Part shown: one piece after another, positions 1 through 4,696 of the stretch
Layout: every line of letters begins with the position of its first letter
Numbering within the stretch: position 1 is the stretch's first letter
Source of the DNA: an uncultured Candidatus Altimarinota bacterium
GTDB lineage: Bacteria; Patescibacteriota; Gracilibacteria; BD1-5; UBA2023
Assembly: GCA_938036655.1 (NCBI GenBank)
Contig: CALHQS010000036.1
Location: 1 to 5,131 of the forward strand
Direction: 5' to 3'
DNA: 5,131 nucleotides
The notes under the pieces: model-generated
What the model was told of the DNA's origin: nothing
Database searches by the model: none
Seen by the model: the letters and a program-made list of their open reading frames with translations, nothing else
Position numbers and translations under genes: made by a program

Positions 1-32
1 AGAAGCTTTTTTAAAGAATAAGGATAATTTTT

Positions 33-74
33 ACTATGTTTTTATCTATTTCTACTATGTCTTTATCTATATTT
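33..74. repeat. 21-bp imperfect tandem repeat, two copies
   Basis: Bases 33-53 and 54-74 are tandem copies that match at about 18 of 21 positions and share the core ACTATGT.TTTATCTAT. The unit is a multiple of three, so reading frames on either strand stay open through it (TMFLSIS/TMSLSIF on +, IDKDIVE/IDKNIVK on -). It is probably a slippage duplication in AT-rich DNA. Confidence 0.5.
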
Positions 75-119
75 TTAATTGTAATATCAATTTCCATAAT
101 ATATAACTTATACAAATAA
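36..119 (+). CDS. possible micro-ORF, hydrophobic peptide (27 aa)
   Basis: An ATG-to-TAA frame encodes MFLSISTMSLSIFLIVIS followed by ISIIYNLYK, a peptide hydrophobic enough to be a single membrane helix. Two of its seven-codon units come from a 21-bp tandem duplication. No Shine-Dalgarno sequence, convincing promoter or terminator accompanies it. A minus-strand frame (97 down to 11; 28 codons, MEIDITIKNIDKDIVEIDKN then IVKIILIL) occupies the same DNA, so at most one of the two is likely to be real. The sequence is so AT-rich that both may be chance. I do not recognise either product. Confidence 0.15.
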   Translation: MFLSISTMSLSIFLIVISISIIYNLYK

Positions 120-232
120 TTTTTTATAAATTATATTGAATTTTATATTTTTTCAAATCTTTATATTTTTCTTGCTTCTAAGGTAATCTAATTAAAATAG
201 CTATACAATTTTAATAAATAATTCTTAATTTT
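120..232. other. AT-rich stretch with no recognisable gene
   Basis: I see no credible coding frame or RNA here. A possible -10-like TACAAT (204-209) precedes the next small ORF, but no matching -35 box stands at the usual distance. Confidence 0.4.
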
Positions 233-358
233 ATGAGTAAAAATTCAATCAAAGAATTGTCTTGTAAAAATTTGAATGAGTTAGAAGATGTACCACTTAT
301 AAGACAAGCTGAAAGACTTCAATGTTTAATTGAGGTCTTTTTTGTATTCTGGAATTAA
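233..358 (+). CDS. possible 41-aa small protein, overlapping a terminator
   Basis: An ATG frame encodes MSKNSIKELSCKNLNELEDV followed by PLIRQAERLQCLIEVFFVFWN. The middle part (NELEDVPLIRQAERL) could form a charged helix. The start sits in a TTAATTTT-ATG context, resembling the nrdD start, with no Shine-Dalgarno sequence. The last third of the frame is the arms of a strong intrinsic terminator (312-343), and the TAA stop lies 13 nt beyond the U-run, so most transcripts would end before the stop codon. Either the frame is chance sequence ahead of a terminator, or it is a relic, or the RNA is the real product. Its stop overlaps the stop of the convergent minus-strand gene. I do not recognise the product. 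Confidence 0.3.
   Translation: MSKNSIKELSCKNLNELEDVPLIRQAERLQCLIEVFFVFWN
312..343 (+). terminator. Rho-independent terminator
   Basis: The left arm (312-323, AAAGACTTCAAT) pairs with the right arm (329-340) through 12 base pairs including one G-U, around a 5-nt loop. The U-run spans 338-343. The U-run is on the + strand, so this ends a rightward transcript from the left of the window. On the minus strand the same hairpin lies just past the end of the small membrane protein gene but lacks a good U-run. Confidence 0.8.
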
Positions 359-570
359 ATATTTTTATTTTGCGAATTTTCTTTTTGATTTTTTATTTCA
401 TTTTCCAAAAATTCTAAACTTTTTGCCATTTTTTCTAAAAGCTCTATTCTTTCATTTATGCGCCAATACCACAGATTTATTTCACGAGTAACTAAAAAAA
501 TAATAATTACGATAAAAATCAAAAATAACGCATAATACAAACTAGTAAGAATAAGATTATCGAATAACAT
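355..570 (-). CDS. small single-pass membrane protein with coiled-coil tail (71 aa)
   Basis: The 71-aa product starts with about 28 mostly hydrophobic residues that form one strong membrane helix (LYYALFLIFIVIIIFLV, about residues 11-27). It continues with the segment REINLWYWRINERIELLEKM and ends in a Lys/Glu/Asn-rich hydrophilic tail with heptad-like spacing. From general knowledge, a transmembrane helix followed by RE-x2-WYW-x-INER-x2-LL recurs in small uncharacterised bacterial membrane proteins, and its role is unknown to me. The short N-terminus suggests the tail is cytoplasmic. A near-consensus promoter lies just upstream on the same strand (595-623), and the leader is about 18 nt of AT-only sequence without a Shine-Dalgarno site. 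The gene stands alone, divergent from nrdD and convergent with the terminator at 312-343. No in-frame TGA occurs. Confidence 0.75.
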   Translation of the reverse strand: MLFDNLILTSLYYALFLIFIVIIIFLVTREINLWYWRINERIELLEKMAKSLEFLENEIKNQKENSQNKNI

Positions 571-594
571 AAAAATTTTTAAAATACAAAAGAA

Positions 595-623
595 ATTTTA
601 CCATTTTATTTGAATTTTGTCAA
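595..623 (-). promoter_or_regulatory. sigma-70-type promoter for the small membrane protein gene
   Basis: On the minus strand, TTGACA (623-618) is followed after 17 nt by TAAAAT (600-595), which matches TATAAT at 5 of 6 positions. The expected transcription start near 588 gives a leader of about 18 nt before the ATG at 570. This is the best promoter match in the window. Confidence 0.75.
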
Positions 624-628
624 AAAAT

Positions 629-651
629 CCATGCGGGTACGACTGTACTGG
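629..651. other. GC-rich imperfect hairpin upstream of the minus-strand promoter
   Basis: In otherwise very AT-rich DNA, a 23-nt island starts CCATGCGGGTAC and ends GTACTGG. Self-complementary GTAC arms flank a GACT loop, and an outer CCA/TGG pairing leaves a 5-nt bulge. T-runs flank it on both strands, so it could be a weak terminator or a protein-binding site. No gene that would need it is visible next to it. Confidence 0.3.
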
Positions 652-706
652 TTTTTTATTTATGCTTTCTTGAAATTAAAGTAATTTTATTTCTTTTAAT
701 TTTTCA

Positions 707-736
707 ATTTTCTCACTTATATGAGAAAATGTCTCA
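707..736. promoter_or_regulatory. dyad elements TCTCA/TGAGA spaced about one helical turn
   Basis: A perfect 9-bp inverted repeat (707-715 with 722-730, loop 716-721) contains TCTCA and TGAGA. A third arm, TCTCA at 732-736, can pair with the same TGAGA. The half-sites begin at 711, 722 and 732, about one DNA turn apart, just upstream of the possible promoter at 741-768. No U-run follows, so a binding site or an alternative-pairing element fits better than a terminator. Confidence 0.35.
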
Positions 737-740
737 AAAA

Positions 741-768
741 TTGTTATTTAATATTTTTAAATTATACA
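741..768 (+). promoter_or_regulatory. possible distal promoter of the nrd leader
   Basis: TTGTTA (741-746) and TATACA (763-768), separated by 16 nt, form a moderate promoter match. The -10 overlaps the first NrdR-like box (764-779), as expected for a repressor-controlled promoter. A transcript from here would start near 775 and meet a terminator at 875-909 before nrdD. Confidence 0.35.
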
Positions 769-779
769 ACATATTGTGT
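764..779. promoter_or_regulatory. NrdR box 1 (candidate operator)
   Basis: ATACAACATATTGTGT matches the published NrdR-box consensus acaCwAwATaTwGtgt, recalled from the literature, at about 14 of 16 positions. NrdR is the ATP/dATP-sensing Zn-ribbon/ATP-cone repressor of bacterial ribonucleotide reductase operons. The site lies 198 bp upstream of nrdD and overlaps a possible -10 box. Its 3' part (TTGTGTTCAG, 774-783) recurs exactly at 929-938. Confidence 0.5.
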
Positions 780-874
780 TCAGTAAAATTCTCAATTACA
801 AATATTTTTAACAAAAAATCTAGTCAAATTGTTTATTGTTCATCATCGCAAAAACTCAAAATTTTTTAAAAAGT

Positions 875-909
875 AAAGCAGATTTTAGAAGAAAAAATTT
901 GCTTTTTTT
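875..909 (+). terminator. intrinsic terminator inside the nrdD upstream region
   Basis: The left arm (875-886, AAAGCAGATTTT) pairs with the right arm (894-905, AAAATTTGCTTT) over 12 base pairs including one G-U, around the loop AGAAGAA. A seven-T tract runs through 903-909. It lies 68 nt before the nrdD start. It would end a short transcript (about 135 nt) from the distal promoter, or act as an attenuator. The upstream run 859-867 (AAATTTTTT) could pair with 892-900 as a weak, all-A/U antiterminator. Confidence 0.7.
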
Positions 910-928
910 ATAAAAATTTATATAGTTT

Positions 929-958
929 TTGTGTTCAGCGATATCAAAGAATTACTAT
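929..958 (+). promoter_or_regulatory. possible proximal nrdD promoter
   Basis: TTGTGT (929-934) with TACTAT (953-958) at 18 nt spacing would start transcription near 965, giving a very short leader. An alternative is TTGCTT (899-904) with TATAGT (921-926) at 16 nt. Both lie after the terminator at 875-909, so either could drive nrdD. The first places its -10 inside NrdR box 2, mirroring the arrangement at box 1. Confidence 0.3.
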
Positions 959-967
959 ATATTGTGT
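952..967. promoter_or_regulatory. NrdR box 2 (candidate operator)
   Basis: TTACTATATATTGTGT matches the NrdR consensus at about 14 of 16 positions, including the whole ACTATATATTGTGT core. It ends 10 nt before the nrdD ATG. It begins 188 bp after box 1, close to 18 helical turns, so joint occupancy by looping is conceivable. The functional link to a ribonucleotide reductase operon strongly favours NrdR over chance. Confidence 0.6.
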
Positions 968-977
968 TTTTTTAATT

Positions 978-3185
978 ATGGCTATTTATAAGGTTCAGAA
1001 GCGAAATGGGAGTATTACAACCTTCGATCGAGCGAAAATTGAACGCGCGATTCAGCTCGCCATCGACTCAGTTTGATGAAAGGATTTTTCTTATATTCCG
1101 GTAATTACCGAGAAAATTATTGAAACTCTTACCAAACGAGTGGATGGAACCATTCCACAGGTGGAATATATTCAGGATGTTGTCGAGGAAATTCTTATCA
1201 AAGAATGACACGATCAGGTGGCAAAATCGTATATTTTGTATCGTCAAAAACGCGCAGAAAGCCGGGAAAATCGCGATGTGGTTGTTGAGGTTGGAAAAAC
1301 AATGAACGAATATCTTGAAAAAAGCGATTGGCGTGTGAATGCGAATGCAAATTCTGGATATTCTCTAGGTGGACTCATCCTCAATACTTCTGGAAAAATC
1401 ACTGCGAATTACTGGCTTTCGCATGTATACCCAAAAGAAATTGGTGATGCTCATCGTAATGCGGATTACCACATTCATGACTTGGATATGTTCTGCGGAT
1501 ATTGTGCGGGTTGGAGTCTCCGTGAATTGCTTGAGGAGTGATTTAACGGAATGCCGAACCGCATTGAATCGGCTCCGCCGCGCAATTTACAGGCCGCGAT
1601 CAATCAGATGATTAATTTTCTTGGAACGCTCCAAAATGAATGGGCTGGAGCACAGGCTTTTTCTTCATTTGATACCTATTTGTCGCCTTTTGTTCACAAA
1701 CATCGAAAGGAATTGGAAGAAAATTTAGAAAATTCTCAAGCAAATTTTCCCACTCCCGAAGCAAAAGAAAAATATTTGGATGAGGCCACATACAATTATG
1801 TACTTCAACAAATGCAAAATTTTGTTTTTGGGCTCAATGTTCCGTCACGATGGGGGACGCAAACACCTTTTACCAATATCACGCTCGACTGGTCGTGCCC
1901 AGATGATTTGAAAGAAAAGGCATTGCATCTCGGTGGTTACGATCGCGGTTTGTACGAAAAAAAATATGGCGAACTCGATAAAGAGCGATGAATCATCAAC
2001 AAAGCATTGCTTGAAGTGTATTCCAAAGGGGATTACCACGGACGAGCATTTACTTTTCCGATTCCAACGTACAATATCACGGAAGATTTTCCTTGGGAAG
2101 ATGAAAACACGAAGGCCTTGTTTGAGGTGACCGCCAAATACGGACTTCCATATTTTCAAAATTTTCTCGGTTCGCAATACAAAAAAATTCGCAAAGAAGA
2201 TGGAACATTTGAAATCGTCGAAAATCCTGATGCATACAAACCAGGTGCAGTTCGATCGATGTGTTGTCGATTGCAACTCGACTTGCGCGAATTGGTAAAA
2301 CGTGGAAATGGGCTCTTTGGGTCAGCTGAAATGACGGGCTCAATCGGCGTGGTGACGCTCAATATGGCTCGCATTGGCTACCAGAATAAATGAAATAAAG
2401 AAGCTTTTAAAAATCGTGTTCGCGAATTGATGGATCTTGCGAAAACTTCTCTTGAGATGAAACGCGCTGTGCTTTCAGAATGGCTCGAAAAAGGCTTATA
2501 TCCGTACACATATCGATATTTGAGATCATTTAGAAATCATTTTTCTACGATTGGACTCAATGGAATGAACGAAGCAATCGAAAATTTCACTGATGGCGCT
2601 GAAAATATTTCCACCGAATTTGGAGAAAAACTTTCTCTCGAAATTCTCAATTTTATGCGAGAAATTCTCAAAGAATATCAGGAAGAAACAGGAAATATGT
2701 ACAATCTTGAAGCGACGCCAGCGGAAGGAACGACCTATCGTTTTGCGAAGGAAGATCAAAAACAGCTTCCAGACATTATCCAGGCAGGAACGCCAGAAAA
2801 TCCGTATTATACGAATTCAACGCAGCTTCCAGTAAGTTTCACGAATGACGCGTTTGAGGCACTGGATTACCAGAACGAATTGCAGTGCAAATATACGGGT
2901 GGAACGGTTTTGCATCTGTATATGGGGGAGCGAATCACCAATTCTGATGCTTGTAAAAATTTTGTCCACAAAGTTTTGCAAAATTATCAATTGCCATACA
3001 TCACGATTACACCGACTTTCTCGGTATGTCCAAAGCATGGCTATATTATCGGAGAGCACGATTTTTGTCCAAAATGTGACGAAGAAATCGGCTACACAGG
3101 CCAAGAATTTGATCTCGAAATCCGAAAACAGCATACTTCTGATACCAAAAAATTGGAAGAACTTGAAAAAACACTTATTTCTTAA
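978..3185 (+). CDS. nrdD: anaerobic ribonucleoside-triphosphate reductase (class III), catalytic chain without the glycyl-radical loop
   Basis: This 735-aa product reduces ribonucleoside triphosphates to dNTPs without oxygen. It must be read with UGA as Gly: TGA occurs at residues 33, 34, 77, 188, 338 and 472. An N-terminal ATP-cone (about residues 5-95; KRNGSITTFDRAKIERAI, ILYRQKRAE) should sense ATP/dATP. The catalytic barrel shows NADYHIHDLDMFCGYCAGWSL (Cys173, Cys176), LQNEWAGAQAFSSFDTYL, TFPIPTYNIT and RSMCCRL (Cys429/430, the expected thiyl-radical position). A C-terminal metal site has CPKHGY (Cys684, His687) and CPKC (Cys697, Cys700). The chain ends about 35 residues later at TAA without the RVxGY glycyl-radical motif, which is on the next ORF, 11 nt downstream in another frame. 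The start is ATG in TTTAATT-ATG with no Shine-Dalgarno site. Identity is very secure; the split is the oddity. Confidence 0.96.
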
Positions 3186-3196
3186 TTTTTTCTTTT

Positions 3197-3391
3197 ATGG
3201 AAACATTTGTAAACAAAGATGGAAAAACAGTGAATCGAACTCGCTGTGAAATTTATACTCGTGTTATGGGATACTATCGTCCAGTAACACAATTTAATCG
3301 CGGAAAAAAATCAGAATTTTATTCTCGAACTTATTTTGACGAATCTCGTAACGCAAGCAAAAATGCTGGTATCGTGACTTGAGAGGCTTAG
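3197..3391 (+). CDS. separate glycyl-radical domain of class III ribonucleotide reductase (64 aa)
   Basis: The product contains RCEIYTRVMGYYRPV and FNRGKKSEFYSRTYFDE, the C-terminal glycyl-radical finger loop normally fused to NrdD. The radical residue is Gly25 in RVMGY, encoded by GGA (3269-3271). It starts at an ATG 11 nt after the nrdD stop, in the -1 frame relative to nrdD, with no Shine-Dalgarno site. The first 16 residues resemble linker. Reading TGA (3380-3382) as Gly takes the frame to TAG at 3391. Its 3' end overlaps nrdG by 29 nt, and the three genes form one operon. NrdG would place the radical on this small protein, which must then dock on NrdD. Alternatives are a true frameshift mutation or sequence error in one nrdD gene, or a programmed -1 shift, although I see no correctly phased slippery heptamer. 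GrcA/YfiD is a known free radical domain, but for pyruvate formate-lyase. Confidence 0.85.
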
Positions 3392-4064
3392 TCTCCTAGA
3401 TTTCCCCGGGCGTGTAGCGTGTGTTGTTTTCACGCTCGGGTGTAATCTTCGGTGCGGATATTGTCACAATAGTGAATTTGTTTTGCCAGAAAAAATTCGT
3501 CAAATTAAAAATGGCTTGCAGCAAACGGAAAATTTTTTTCAATTTCTCGAAAAACGGCAGGGAATTCTTGAATGAGTTTCGATTTGTGGCGGGGAACCGA
3601 CGATTCATAAAGATTTGGAAGATTTTGTCCGAAAAATTAAAAATATGGGTTTTTTGGTAAAACTTGATACCAATGGCTATCGTCCACAAGTAATTCAGAA
3701 TTTGCTCGAAAAAAATTTGCTGGATTATGTGGCGATGGATATCAAGCATTCGTGGGAAAAATACGAGTCGCTGGTCGGGCGCGTTCCTGATATTGGCGCG
3801 TATGCCGAAAGCGTCGAAATTATCAAAAAAATGGCACCAGATTATGAATTTCGAAGTACGATTATTGGTGGAATTCATGATTTTGAAGATTTTGAAAAAA
3901 TGTCGGAACAAATCGTGGGTGCGAAAAATTATTTTTTGCAGCGATATCGCACGGGAAATGTGTTGGATCCAAATTTTCAAGGTTTTTCTCCCACTGAAAA
4001 AAACCTTTTGCAAATGCAAAAAATCGCCGAAAAATATGTGGATCATTGTCAGATTCGCCTTTAA
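3363..4064 (+). CDS. nrdG: anaerobic ribonucleotide reductase activating protein (radical SAM)
   Basis: This 233-aa protein uses a 4Fe-4S cluster and S-adenosylmethionine to generate the glycyl radical on the reductase. The N-terminus reads MLVSGLERLSLLDFPGRVAC, the family signature, in which Gly5 is a TGA codon. The cluster motif CNLRCGYC (Cys27, Cys31, Cys34; CX3CX2C) follows. VSICGGEP (Gly76-Pro79) is the SAM-binding motif, and the Gly71 before it is a second TGA. Later segments KLDTNGY and LDYVAMDIKH are typical of the family. The length is normal for the PFL-activase-like NrdG type. The ATG at 3363 is chosen because it gives the complete signature; it lies inside the radical-domain ORF (29-nt overlap), which implies translational coupling. 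The gene ends before a terminator at 4113-4138. Confidence 0.95.
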
Positions 4065-4066
4065 AA

Positions 4067-4111
4067 CTGACATCAGAAAAATAAACTTTACACTTTCTTT
4101 TTTGATATCAG
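4067..4111 (+). other. long hairpin directly after nrdG
   Basis: The left arm (4067-4080, CTGACATCAGAAAA) pairs with the right arm (4098-4111) over 14 positions with one C-A mismatch and one G-U, around a 17-nt loop. It begins 2 nt after the nrdG stop and is followed at once by the terminator hairpin at 4113-4136. It probably protects the 3' end of the operon mRNA or assists termination. Confidence 0.5.
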
Positions 4112-4112
4112 G

Positions 4113-4138
4113 AAAAACCGAAGAAATTCGGTTTTTAT
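4113..4138 (+). terminator. Rho-independent terminator of the nrd operon
   Basis: AAAAACCGAA (4113-4122) pairs perfectly with TTCGGTTTTT (4127-4136) around a GAAA tetraloop, and more T-rich sequence follows. The position, 49 nt after the nrdG stop, fits the end of the operon. Confidence 0.85.
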
Positions 4139-4168
4139 TTTTGACAAATCCCTTAAAATAAAAGAAAA

Positions 4169-4192
4169 AGAGCCTTTTTATTGGCTCTCTTT
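4169..4192 (+). terminator. second, weaker hairpin after the nrd operon
   Basis: AGAGCC (4169-4174) pairs with GGCTCT (4183-4188) around an 8-nt loop, and three more A-T pairs follow after one mismatch. Only a short, interrupted T-run follows, so it may be a back-up terminator. Confidence 0.45.
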
Positions 4193-4328
4193 GTTAAATG
4201 TATCATTTGGAGCAGGTAATGGGACGCCTATCGAGCTTTTACGCAGTCCGTTAATAAACTTTGTGCTTTATTTCAGGGAAAATGAAAAAATTCTGCAAGA
4301 ATGGAGAGAAATTTTTCAGAAAAAGTAA
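4191..4328 (+). pseudogene. open tail without a start codon; possible gene remnant over a tRNA-like fragment
   Basis: The frame that ends with TAA at 4326 reads GAGNGTPIELLRSPLINFVL then YFRENEKILQEWREIFQKK. It looks protein-like, but there is no ATG between the nrdG stop and this point; only TTG at 4191 is available, beside a terminator. The GAGNGT part is what one obtains by translating the antisense of a tRNA-Gly 3' end, a familiar mis-annotation, so part of this frame may not be protein at all. I do not recognise the remainder. It could be a decayed gene end, an integration scar or chance. Confidence 0.25.
4208..4224 (-). other. 17-nt match to the 3' end of a tRNA-Gly-like gene (possible att-like scar)
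   Basis: The minus strand reads TCCCATTACCTGCTCCA, matching the T-stem, acceptor arm and CCA end of bacterial tRNA-Gly genes. The remainder of a tRNA is missing: no TTCGA loop in the correct position, no anticodon arm, and no matching 5' acceptor (GCAGGTA on the minus strand) elsewhere in the window. Integrases often use tRNA 3' ends as attachment sites, so a scar is possible. The match is short and chance is not excluded. Confidence 0.25.
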
Positions 4329-4394
4329 AAAATAAAAGCATCATAAATGATGATACTCTACAAACAAAAGTTAAAAAATTTATACAAATCAAAT
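4329..4394. other. AT-rich spacer with one small dyad
   Basis: I see only the short inverted repeat CATCAT-AA-ATGATG (4339-4352). There is no gene-like frame here. Confidence 0.35.
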
Positions 4395-4417
4395 AAAAAA
4401 CCCACCCTTTCGGGTGG
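4395..4417 (-). terminator. strong minus-strand terminator
   Basis: CCACCC (4402-4407) pairs with GGGTGG (4412-4417) around a 4-nt loop that reads GAAA on the minus strand. Six T residues follow on that strand (complement of 4400-4395). The direction is leftward, so it ends a minus-strand transcript coming from above 4417, most simply the small transcript that covers 4444-4521. Confidence 0.75.
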
Positions 4418-4420
4418 TGT

Positions 4421-4446
4421 AAAAAGTTTCTGTAAACTTTTTTTTA
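4421..4446. terminator. bidirectional-looking terminator hairpin
   Basis: AAAAAGTTT (4421-4429) and AAACTTTTT (4434-4442) form a perfect 9-bp stem with a 4-nt loop. A T-run continues to 4445 on the + strand, and A/T symmetry also gives T residues on the minus strand. It sits 1-2 nt after the stop of the minus-strand mini-ORF. With the hairpin at 4402-4417 it forms a tandem pair. Confidence 0.6.
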
Positions 4447-4521
4447 TCCTTGGGGTGCTATAATAGTAGATTCAACACTTTCTGACTTAGAATCTATTAA
4501 ACCCCTCTGCGTTGTATTCAT
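4444..4521 (-). CDS. possible 25-aa peptide, or a structured small RNA
   Basis: A minus-strand ATG frame encodes MNTTQRGLIDSKSESVESTI then IAPQG and ends in TAA. A GAG-containing AAAAAAAGAG lies 4-5 nt before the ATG, the only Shine-Dalgarno-like site in the window. Two tandem terminators follow directly. The peptide is polar, Ser/Thr-rich and unrecognised. The same DNA folds: GGGGT (4452-4456) with ACCCC (4501-4505) encloses a 10-bp stem (4464-4473 with 4490-4499), so the transcript may act as RNA instead. A TG-C-TATAAT extended -10 on the opposite strand (4456-4464) is embedded in the frame. No convincing minus-strand promoter is seen. Confidence 0.4.
   Translation of the reverse strand: MNTTQRGLIDSKSESVESTIIAPQG
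4452..4505. repeat. compound inverted repeat (GGGGT/ACCCC plus 10-bp inner stem)
   Basis: The outer arms 4452-4456 and 4501-4505 are perfectly complementary. The inner arms 4464-4473 and 4490-4499 pair over 10 bp with one G-U and enclose a 16-nt loop. The structure can form in RNA from either strand. Confidence 0.5.
4496..4507. repeat. 12-bp direct repeat, copy 1
   Basis: ATTAAACCCCTC occurs here and again at 4685-4696. On the minus strand this copy lies just inside the 25-codon ORF. The minus-strand transcript is therefore complementary to the terminator arm of the structured RNA. Confidence 0.7.
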
Positions 4522-4562
4522 ACTACTCTTTTTTTAAAAAAATGCAAATTTATTAAAAATAC

Positions 4563-4590
4563 TTGCAATTTTCACAAATCTTCTTATAAT
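4563..4590 (+). promoter_or_regulatory. promoter of the structured RNA
   Basis: TTGCAA (4563-4568) and a perfect TATAAT (4585-4590), 16 nt apart, predict a start near 4597. Downstream there is no long reading frame but a stable fold and a terminator, which marks an RNA gene. Confidence 0.65.
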
Positions 4591-4684
4591 TGTCACCAAG
4601 AACATAGTAATGTGGATTACGTTTCGGACGTTTTGCCGGGAGCCATAGAAATATGGTATATCAGTAATAATTATCGGTAACCAC

Positions 4685-4696
4685 ATTAAACCCCTC
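4685..4696. repeat. 12-bp direct repeat, copy 2
   Basis: ATTAAACCCCTC here overlaps the end of the closing stem and forms the left arm of the structured RNA's terminator. It is identical to 4496-4507. Confidence 0.7.

Noticed and set aside
1..21. C-terminus of an upstream plus-strand gene ending at TAA 19-21
   Set aside because: Only six codons are visible, which is too few to support a call.
919..934. A third NrdR box 33 bp before box 2
   Set aside because: Only the GTGT end and a few core positions match (about 9 of 16), and the left half is wrong.
1845..2374. Long minus-strand frames inside nrdD and nrdG
   Set aside because: They are shadows of the coding strand with no recognisable motifs; the plus strand encodes clear enzyme families.
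3150..3200. Programmed -1 frameshift joining nrdD to the radical domain
   Set aside because: The A-rich run before the stop is not in the X-XXY-YYZ phase, no stimulatory structure is obvious, and a fresh ATG is available 11 nt after the stop. I keep it only as an alternative.
4456..4464. Extended -10 TG-C-TATAAT as a plus-strand promoter
   Set aside because: It has no -35, lies inside the minus-strand mini-ORF and inverted repeat, and no plus-strand product follows before the better promoter at 4563.
4588..4680. Protein-coding frame through the structured RNA (reading HSNVDYVSDVLPGAIEIWYI)
   Set aside because: There is no ATG in frame, it overlaps the promoter, and the paired arms explain the sequence better.
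4608..4688. A tRNA gene with an acceptor stem TAATGTGG/CCACATTA
   Set aside because: The length is tRNA-like, but there is no 7-nt anticodon loop, no TTCGA T-loop and no D-arm; the central hairpin has a GAAA tetraloop.
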